Positions 6,142 through 11,161 of a stretch of DNA of 11,161 nt are shown piece after piece. The notes under the pieces are model-generated. The model searched no databases and had not been told where the DNA came from. It saw only the letters and a list, made by a program, of their open reading frames with translations. The DNA lies in the NCBI GenBank assembly GCA_964531285.1, contig CAZHDI010000109.1:1-11161 (forward strand), given 5' to 3'. A program made the translations under genes and the position numbers. The stretch is from CAZHDI01 sp964531285 (lineage in GTDB: Bacteria > Pseudomonadota > Alphaproteobacteria > JAJFIK01). Each line of letters opens with the position of its first letter. Position 1 is the stretch's first letter.

Positions 6142-6527
6142 AGATGCGGCTGTTTGTTGTGGCGGCGGCGCTGGCGGGGGTGACCGGATGCGGTCTGTTT
6201 GGCGGACCCGATGTGCCGGAGGCGCGCGGTCCGGTTGACTATCCCGATCTCGGGGCGAGGCCGGACGCGGCGCCGAGCGCCGGGGCCGATGAGCGGGCGC
6301 GCACGGTCGAACGGCTCCAGGCCCGCGCGCTGCGCGCCAATCTGGACCGCCCGGTGGTCGATCTTCAGATGGCCGGAAAACTGCCCGGGCCGTTGAAGGT
6401 GGCGCGCGATCCGCTGATCCCCTTGGCGCTGCGGGCCAAACCCCTTGAGCAGAGGCCCCAGACGAGCGCGCCGCCGCCCTTGCCGAGCCCGGCGGATCTG
6501 CCGCCCTCGCGCGCCGCCGGCGGGTAG
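6138..6527 (+). CDS. small proline-rich lipoprotein
   Basis: I do not recognise the family of this 129-residue product. It starts with a lipoprotein signal peptide, MKMRLFVVAAALAGVTGC, whose lipobox GVTGC puts the lipidated cysteine at residue 18. Residues 19-20 are Gly-Leu, without an Asp at +2, so the Lol rule would allow outer-membrane sorting. The mature part has a charged, probably helical segment at about 48-70 (ADERARTVERLQARALRANL) and a Pro-rich, low-complexity tail from about residue 106. The ATG overlaps the TGA of the L,D-transpeptidase gene, so translation is probably coupled, and the two products would meet in the periplasm. A role as anchor or partner of the transpeptidase is inference from position only. 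The region up to hom (117 bp) holds a weak promoter candidate but no convincing terminator. Confidence 0.75.
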   Translation: MKMRLFVVAAALAGVTGCGLFGGPDVPEARGPVDYPDLGARPDAAPSAGADERARTVERLQARALRANLDRPVVDLQMAGKLPGPLKVARDPLIPLALRAKPLEQRPQTSAPPPLPSPADLPPSRAAGG

Positions 6528-6546
6528 GATGGCCCGACTCACGCTT

Positions 6547-6575
6547 TTGCATCGCGTCACAAATCGCGGTATCAG
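6547..6575 (+). promoter_or_regulatory. weak candidate promoter upstream of hom
   Basis: TTGCAT and TATCAG are separated by 17 bp, matching three and four of six consensus bases. It lies about 70 bp before the hom start in a 117-bp gap. No Shine-Dalgarno sequence is visible right before the hom ATG. It is suggestive only. Confidence 0.3.
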
Positions 6576-6644
6576 CAAGGCTCACGCAGGGATTGGCCGG
6601 TTCGGCGGATTCATGCGCTTTTCATCCTTCAGTTCGGCCCGTCC

Positions 6645-7961
6645 ATGACCCAGTCACCGCCGTCTTCGTCCGCCGCGCCTCTTCGTCTCGGTATCGCCGG
6701 TCTTGGGACCGTCGGGACGGGCGTTCTCAGGACCTTGAGCGATCAGGGCGGCTTGATCGCGGGCCGGTGTCCGCGCCCCATCGAGGTGACGGCGGTATCG
6801 GCGCGGGACCGGTCCAAGGATCGCGGCGTCGATATTTCGTCCCTGCGCTGGTGCGAGGATCCGGTGGATCTGGCGCGCGCCAATGATGTGGATCTGGTTG
6901 TCGAACTGATCGGCGGGGCCGACGGCCCGGCCCGGGATCTGGTCGAGGCCGCCATCGCCGCCGGTAAGGACGTCGTGACGGCCAACAAGGCCCTCCTTGC
7001 GGTCCATGGCACATCGCTCGCCCAGGCCGCCGACCGGGCCGGCGTGATCCTCGCCTATGAGGCCGCGGTCGCGGGCGGCATTCCCATTGTCAAAGGGCTG
7101 CGCGAGGGGCTTGCCGGCAATGCGGTCGCGCGGATCACCGGCATTTTGAACGGGACCTGCAATTACATCCTGACACAGATGGAAGAGACCGGCCGGCCCT
7201 TTGCCGATGTGTTGGCCGATGCTCAGGCGCTCGGTTACGCCGAGGCCGACCCGACCTTCGATATCGGCGGGTTCGATGCGGCCCATAAGATCACCATTCT
7301 CGCCTCGCTCGCCTTCGGTGCCCGCGTCTCCTTCGATGATGTCCATGTGGAAGGCATCACCGGGATCGAGGCGGACGATATTCTCTATGCGGGGGAGTTG
7401 GGCTACCGGATCAAGCTCCTGGCCCTGGCCGAACAGACCAAGGCCGGCATATCGGTCCGCGTGCATCCGGCGCTGGTCGCCCTGCGCACGCCGCTTGCCG
7501 AAGTGGGCGACGTAATGAACGCGGTGCTGGTCCATGCCGATCCGGTCAAGCGCATGTTCTTCGAAGGTCCCGGCGCGGGCGAGGGGCCCACGGCTTCGGC
7601 GGTCGTCGCCGATATCATGGATCTGGCGCGCGGTCTGCGCCTGCCGGTCTATACGACCCATGCGGACGACATGACCGATGCGTCCGTGCTGCCCGTGGAG
7701 AAGCGCGAGGGCGCGTTCTATCTGCGCCTCAAGGTGATCGACCGGCCCGGTGTGATTGCCTCGATCACCCGGATGCTGGCGGACGCCAAGGTCTCGATCG
7801 AAAGCATGTTGCAGCGCGGGCGCGCGCCCAACGAGGCCGTGCCGATCGTCATCATCACCCATGAGGCGACAGACGCCGTCATGACCGATGCCTTGGAGCG
7901 GATCGCGGCGCTCGACCATGTGGTTGAAACGCCCTGCCTGATCCGCATCGAAGCGGTATAA
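6645..7961 (+). CDS. hom: homoserine dehydrogenase with C-terminal ACT domain
   Basis: Hom reduces aspartate-4-semialdehyde to homoserine with NAD(P)H, the branch point to threonine and methionine, in the cytoplasm. The 438-residue protein has the monofunctional (non-aspartokinase) architecture. The Rossmann motif GLGTVG is at residues 19-24, and VTANKALLA follows in the cofactor domain. The catalytic segment contains GILNGTCNYILTQME, then AEADPTFDIGGFDAAHK with Asp211 and Lys215, spaced as the catalytic Asp/Lys pair of the yeast enzyme. An ACT domain from about 359 to 435 (LRLKVIDRPGVIASITRML) is the usual site of allosteric control, often by threonine in this family. No leader peptide or attenuator with Thr/Ile codons is visible upstream. 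glpX starts 58 bp downstream on the same strand. The in-frame ATG at 6645 is the only good start, although it lacks a clear ribosome binding site. Confidence 0.96.
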   Translation: MTQSPPSSSAAPLRLGIAGLGTVGTGVLRTLSDQGGLIAGRCPRPIEVTAVSARDRSKDRGVDISSLRWCEDPVDLARANDVDLVVELIGGADGPARDLVEAAIAAGKDVVTANKALLAVHGTSLAQAADRAGVILAYEAAVAGGIPIVKGLREGLAGNAVARITGILNGTCNYILTQMEETGRPFADVLADAQALGYAEADPTFDIGGFDAAHKITILASLAFGARVSFDDVHVEGITGIEADDILYAGELGYRIKLLALAEQTKAGISVRVHPALVALRTPLAEVGDVMNAVLVHADPVKRMFFEGPGAGEGPTASAVVADIMDLARGLRLPVYTTHADDMTDASVLPVEKREGAFYLRLKVIDRPGVIASITRMLADAKVSIESMLQRGRAPNEAVPIVIITHEATDAVMTDALERIAALDHVVETPCLIRIEAV

Positions 7962-7969
7962 CCAGACGG

Positions 7970-7990
7970 CCGGGCCGGGAGGCGGTCCGG
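7970..7990 (+). other. intercistronic hairpin between hom and glpX
   Basis: CCGGGCC pairs with GGTCCGG across a seven-base loop (one G-U pair). No T-run follows, so it is not a standard intrinsic terminator. It could influence mRNA stability between the two genes or be a chance product of high GC. Confidence 0.3.
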
Positions 7991-8019
7991 GCGCGCGACC
8001 AGAACCGAGGGACCTCGCC

Positions 8020-8988
8020 ATGACACAGCCGCCGCTTGACCGCATTCTTATTCTTGAAATCGCCCGGGTGACCGAAGCCGCCGCCATTGCCTGCGCGCCG
8101 CTGATCGGGCGCGGCAATCAGCATGATGCGGACCAGGCCGCCGTGGACGCCATGCGCACGGCGCTGAACTCGCTCGACATCGACGGCAAGATCGTCATCG
8201 GCGAGGGCGAGCGCGACGAAGCGCCGATGCTCTATATCGGTGAGAAGGTCGGGACCGGAAACGGCCCGGCGGTCGATATCGCGCTCGATCCTCTCGAAGG
8301 CACCGGCCTGTGCGCCAAGGACATGCCGAACTCGCTTGCCACCATCGCGATCGCCCAGGGCGGCACGCTGCTCCATGCGCCGGACGTCTATATGGACAAG
8401 CTCGCCGTCGGCGGCGGGCTGCCCGAGGGTGTCGTCGATCTCGATGCCGATCCGGGCGACAATATCCGCGAATTGGCCCGCGCCAAGAACACGACGCCGG
8501 ACCGGATTACCGCGTGTATTCTGGAGCGCGATCGCCATCAGGACCTCATCGAAAAAGTGCGCAGTTCCGGCGCCAGCGTTCGTCTGATCCCGGACGGTGA
8601 TATCGCGGGCGTGATCCACACCACCGATCCGACCACGGGGATCGATATCTATCTCGGCCAGGGCGGCGCACCGGAAGGCGTGTTGGCGGCGGCGGCCTTG
8701 CGCTGCATCGGCGGCCAGATCCAGACGCGCCTTGTGTTCCGTAATGAGGAAGAACGCGAGCGGGCGCGCCGGATCGGCGTCACCGATCTCGATCGCCGCT
8801 ATGATCTCCATGATCTGGCCTCAGGCGATGTGATGTTCGCCGCGACCGGCGTGACCGACGGGACCATGCTCAAGGGCATCAGCTTCACCGGCAATTCCGT
8901 CACCACCGATACGGTCGTGATGCGGTCGTATTCCAAGACCGTCCGCTGGATCCGGGCGCAGCATCTGGCCTCGCGCTTCGAAAAGTGA
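8020..8988 (+). CDS. glpX: class II fructose-1,6-bisphosphatase
   Basis: GlpX hydrolyses fructose-1,6-bisphosphate to fructose-6-phosphate in gluconeogenesis and, in autotrophs, the Calvin cycle, using divalent metal ions in the cytoplasm. The 322 residues cover the whole family fold. Recognisable blocks are RVTEAAAIACAPLIGRG, Asp38 in HDADQAAVDAMR, IGEGERDEAPMLYIGEKVG starting at about residue 60, DPLEGT at 90-95 with metal-site Asp90 and Glu93, the IPDGDIAGVI block, and Glu219 in GGAPEGV. Near the C-terminus come FAATGVTDGTML and GISFTGNSVTT. The E. coli GRGDKNTAD segment reads GRGNQHDAD here, a difference in flanking residues only. GAGGGA at 8007-8012 supports the ATG. The TGA stop lies inside the GTGA overlap with recJ. 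Whether it can also act on sedoheptulose bisphosphate cannot be told from sequence. Confidence 0.96.
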   Translation: MTQPPLDRILILEIARVTEAAAIACAPLIGRGNQHDADQAAVDAMRTALNSLDIDGKIVIGEGERDEAPMLYIGEKVGTGNGPAVDIALDPLEGTGLCAKDMPNSLATIAIAQGGTLLHAPDVYMDKLAVGGGLPEGVVDLDADPGDNIRELARAKNTTPDRITACILERDRHQDLIEKVRSSGASVRLIPDGDIAGVIHTTDPTTGIDIYLGQGGAPEGVLAAAALRCIGGQIQTRLVFRNEEERERARRIGVTDLDRRYDLHDLASGDVMFAATGVTDGTMLKGISFTGNSVTTDTVVMRSYSKTVRWIRAQHLASRFEK

Positions 8989-10946
8989 CCGCTGCCCCGC
9001 AAAAAACCGCTCTGCCGGACCCGGCGGCCGTCCGCGCGCGTCTTGCCGCCGAAGGCCGGCCCACCGATGCCCCCTCAAGGGCCGATGCCGCCGACGCGGG
9101 CGGTGCCCGCTCCTGCCTGTGGGACGTGGACTGCTCCGTAAACGGACGGCGCTGGCGGCTGCGCGATGCGCCGCTGGAGACGGTCCAGGCCATTGCTGCC
9201 GTGGGCGATGTGCCGGAAATGGTGGCCCGGCTCTTGGCGCAGCGGGGCGTGGCCCCGGAGGACATCGGCACCTATCTGGCACCCACCTTGAAGGCGCTCA
9301 TGCCCGATCCTTCGGTTCTGACCGATATGGACCGGGCGGCGGCGCGCCTTGCCGACGCCATAGACCGGGCCGAGCCGGTCGCGATCTTCGCCGATTACGA
9401 CGTAGACGGCGCAACCTCGGCGGCCGTCCTGGCCCGGTTCTGGCGTGCGCTGGGGCAGGATGCGCGGATCTATGTGCCGGACCGGATCGACGAGGGTTAC
9501 GGACCCAATGCGCCGGCCATGCGCATGCTCGCCGAGGACGGCGCCCGGCTGGTGGTCACGGTCGATTGCGGGGTCACGGCCTTCGATGCGCTGGATGCGG
9601 CGGCAGAGGCCGGGCTCGATGTGGTGGTCGTCGATCATCACCAGGCGGAGGATCGGCTGCCGCGCGCCCATGCCGTGGTCAATCCCAATCGCAAGGACGA
9701 CACGTCCGGGCTTGGTCATCTGGCGGCCGTCGGCGTGACCTTTGTGACCCTGGTCGCGGTCGCGCGGGACTTGCGGGCGCGCGGATGGTTCGAGCGCACC
9801 GGCGTTCCGTCGCCGGACCTGCGCCGCTGGCTCGATCTGGTCGCGCTCGGCACGGTGTGCGACGTGGTTCCGCTGCGCGGCCTTAACCGGGCCTTTGTGG
9901 TCCAGGGGCTGAAAGTCATGGCCCGGCGCGAAACGCCGGGCATCGATGCGCTGATGACGGTCACCGCCCTCACCGATCCGCCGGAGCCGTATCATCTGGG
10001 GTTCGTCCTGGGGCCGCGCGTCAATGCCGGCGGGCGGGTCGGCCGGGCGGGCATCGGCGCGCAGCTCTTGGCCGGTGAGGACCGCGCGGAGGCGGCCCGG
10101 CTGGCCGCCGATCTCCATGGCCTCAATGCCGAGCGCCGCGAAATCGAACAGACCGTGCTCGACCAGGCGCTGGCCCAGGCCGATGCCCAGATCGAGGCCT
10201 GGCCGGAGCGCCCGCTGGTGATGGTTACCGGGACCGGCTGGCATCCCGGCGTGATCGGGATCGTGGCGAGCCGCCTGAAGGACCGCATGGAGCGCCCGTG
10301 TTTCGTGCTGGCCGAGGCGAACGGCATCGCCAAGGGGTCGGGCCGGTCGGTGGCTGGCGCGGATCTCGGCGCTGCCGTGCTCGCCGCGCGCGAGGCGGGG
10401 CTCGTGGTGAATGGCGGCGGCCATGCCATGGCGGCCGGGCTCACGGTCGCGGCTGACGGCATTGACGCGCTCGAGGCGTTTTTGGGCCGGGCCCTGAGCG
10501 AGGCGGTCGCGCAGTACCGCGCGGACCCGTCCACCTTTGTCGATGCCGTGGTGAGCCTGCCGGGCGCGACCCGGGCGCTGTTCGACGTCGTTCAACGGGC
10601 AGGGCCGTTTGGTGCCGGAAACCCCGAACCGGTGATCGCCATGCGCGATGTGGTGGTCCAGTGGGTGGTCCAGGTCGGCGAGACGCATCTGCGTGCGGTT
10701 CTCGCGACGCCCGAGGGGACGCGGCTGACGGCGATGGCGTTCCGCGCCTGGGACACGCCGCTGGGCGAGGCGTTGCGGGCCGCGCAAGGGGGGTGCGTTC
10801 ATGTGCTCGGGCGGCTGCGCGCGGACAACTGGAAAGGCCGTAACGACGTGCAATTTCACCTGGAAGATGTGGCTCTGCCGGGCGCGGGCGGCGGTCTCCA
10901 GATGCGCGGCGATGACGCGCCGAACCACGGTCTGCCACCGCTCTGA
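8985..10946 (+). CDS. recJ: single-stranded-DNA-specific exonuclease RecJ
   Basis: RecJ degrades single-stranded DNA 5' to 3' and works in RecF-pathway recombination and in mismatch and base-excision repair. The DHH phosphoesterase motifs are intact: ADYDVDGATSAAVL with Asp137, Asp139 and Asp141; VDCG with Asp194; DHH at 217-219; GTVCDVVPL with Asp293. The DHHA1 part shows KGSGRSVAG and GGGHAMAAGLT (GGGH at 477-480), and a C-terminal OB-like segment follows, including HVLGRLRADNWKGRNDVQFHLEDV. The best start is the GTG at 8985, which overlaps the glpX stop as GTGA and implies coupled translation. The GTG has only a weak purine stretch in front (GAAAA). From this start the protein has about 45 low-complexity residues before the usual beginning of homology (CSVNGRRW, equivalent to the RSLTGRRW region), so total length (653) is on the long side. 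Confidence 0.95.
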   Translation: MTAAPQKTALPDPAAVRARLAAEGRPTDAPSRADAADAGGARSCLWDVDCSVNGRRWRLRDAPLETVQAIAAVGDVPEMVARLLAQRGVAPEDIGTYLAPTLKALMPDPSVLTDMDRAAARLADAIDRAEPVAIFADYDVDGATSAAVLARFWRALGQDARIYVPDRIDEGYGPNAPAMRMLAEDGARLVVTVDCGVTAFDALDAAAEAGLDVVVVDHHQAEDRLPRAHAVVNPNRKDDTSGLGHLAAVGVTFVTLVAVARDLRARGWFERTGVPSPDLRRWLDLVALGTVCDVVPLRGLNRAFVVQGLKVMARRETPGIDALMTVTALTDPPEPYHLGFVLGPRVNAGGRVGRAGIGAQLLAGEDRAEAARLAADLHGLNAERREIEQTVLDQALAQADAQIEAWPERPLVMVTGTGWHPGVIGIVASRLKDRMERPCFVLAEANGIAKGSGRSVAGADLGAAVLAAREAGLVVNGGGHAMAAGLTVAADGIDALEAFLGRALSEAVAQYRADPSTFVDAVVSLPGATRALFDVVQRAGPFGAGNPEPVIAMRDVVVQWVVQVGETHLRAVLATPEGTRLTAMAFRAWDTPLGEALRAAQGGCVHVLGRLRADNWKGRNDVQFHLEDVALPGAGGGLQMRGDDAPNHGLPPL

Positions 10947-10952
10947 CGCGCG

Positions 10953-10962
10953 GCCAATTGGC
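10953..10962. repeat. 10-bp palindrome GCCAATTGGC downstream of recJ
   Basis: A perfect inverted repeat lies 6 bp after the recJ stop and 12 bp before the -35 box of the candidate tRNA-side promoter. It could be an operator half-site pair or nothing; no partner copy is seen nearby. Confidence 0.3.
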
Positions 10963-10974
10963 GTCTTCCATCCC

Positions 10975-11003
10975 TTGCCATCGGCCCGCGAACCCGCTAT
11001 CTA
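10975..11003 (+). promoter_or_regulatory. candidate promoter for the structured region and tRNA-Glu
   Basis: TTGCCA (five of six -35 bases) is followed after 17 bp by TATCTA. Read against the Caulobacter sigma-73 pattern (TTGACGS, 10-14 bp, GCTANAWC), the spacing fits with GCTAT at 10996-11000, though the last bases deviate. Transcription would begin near 11010, about 100 bp before the tRNA. No comparable element is seen nearer to the tRNA. Confidence 0.45.
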
Positions 11004-11016
11004 CAACGACCTGTCG

Positions 11017-11110
11017 CGGTGAGGCCCCGGGCTAATGCCCGCTCACCGGCGAGAGCGCCTGAGGACCGTAGCCCAACAGGGCCGCCGGTCCCGGCCGGGC
11101 CTGACAGCCC
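11017..11110 (+). ncRNA. GC-rich structured stretch, possible small RNA or long tRNA leader
   Basis: About 95 bp without a plausible gene fold into consecutive hairpins. CGGTGAG (11017-11023) pairs with CTCACCG (11042-11048) and encloses CGGGC-TAAT-GCCCG. GCG-AGAG-CGC follows. GGACCG (11063-11068) pairs with CGGTCC (11086-11091) and encloses GCCC-AACA-GGGC. GGGC-CTGACA-GCCC (11097-11110) ends three bases before tRNA-Glu. A candidate promoter stands immediately upstream. I do not match it to a known family: no SRP RNA, RNase P or 6S signature is present. High GC makes chance hairpins common, but nesting in two of four is more than expected. It may simply be the 5' leader of the tRNA precursor. 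Confidence 0.35.
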
Positions 11111-11113
11111 CGC

Positions 11114-11161
11114 GCTCCCTTCGTCTATCGGTTAGGACGCCAGATTTTCAATCTGGAAAGA
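11114..11161 (+). tRNA. tRNA-Glu (UUC), 3' end cut by window edge
   Basis: The 5' 48 bases of a tRNA are present. The acceptor strand is GCTCCCT, followed by TC and a D-arm with GTCT/GGAC stem and ATCGGTTA loop. The anticodon stem CCAGA/TCTGG encloses the loop TTTTCAA, so the anticodon is TTC and the amino acid is glutamate. The sequence ends in the variable region (AAAGA); T-arm and 3' acceptor strand lie outside the window. It is on the same strand as recJ, 167 bp downstream. Confidence 0.93.

Noticed and set aside
6515..6525. CCGCCGGCGG palindrome at the end of the lipoprotein gene as terminator
   Set aside because: It has no loop, no T-run, and forms part of Ala/Gly codons in GC-rich coding sequence.
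6654..8117. A 487-codon minus-strand open frame across hom
   Set aside because: It is a shadow of hom. The product is low-complexity and matches no family I know, and no ribosome binding site or promoter is evident.
9075..10928. A 617-codon open frame on the minus strand across recJ
   Set aside because: It is antisense to a gene with all RecJ motifs. Long antisense frames are expected at this GC content, and its translation is rich in Arg, His and Pro with no recognisable domain.

Overview
The window is GC-rich chromosomal DNA from an alphaproteobacterium. The evidence is the ribosomal protein S9 C-terminus, argC directly behind rpsI, a class I PHA synthase of alphaproteobacterial type, and the order hom-glpX-recJ. 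Genus cannot be decided from the sequence. Most of the window is housekeeping DNA. The accessory material lies at 1439-3271, and a structured intergenic stretch lies at the right end.

Left end (1-1438): the 3' part of rpsI is followed 11 bp later by argC, whose ribosome binding site overlaps the rpsI stop codon. This links arginine biosynthesis to a ribosomal protein operon.

Accessory segment (1439-3271): directly after the argC stop codon, and in the same frame, lies the C-terminal half of a glyoxalase/VOC-fold protein with no N-terminal half. Next is an SRPBCC (AHSA1-type) protein whose N-terminus is a run of perfect 15-bp repeats encoding Ser-His-Asp-Asp-Gln. The assembly breaks inside this run (100 N at 1704-1803). 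Then comes a secreted acidic protein of unknown family, whose stop codon overlaps that of the convergent phaC gene in the tetranucleotide TTAA.

Middle (3268-6527): phaC (minus strand) encodes class I poly(3-hydroxyalkanoate) synthase with an intact Cys-Asp-His triad. Divergent from it is a two-gene unit, an exported L,D-transpeptidase (YkuD fold) overlapping by ATGA with a small proline-rich lipoprotein. This is probably a cell-envelope module.

Right part (6645-10946): hom (homoserine dehydrogenase with ACT domain), glpX (class II fructose-1,6-bisphosphatase) and recJ (single-strand DNA exonuclease) run in one direction. glpX and recJ overlap by GTGA, which suggests one transcript.

Right end (10947-11161): a candidate promoter, about 95 bp that folds into a row of GC-rich hairpins with no coding potential, and a tRNA-Glu(UUC) cut by the window edge. 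I see no phage, IS element, CRISPR array or defence system. The points most worth a second look are the SHDDQ repeat protein, the VOC remnant beside it, the structured stretch before tRNA-Glu, and the transpeptidase-lipoprotein pair.
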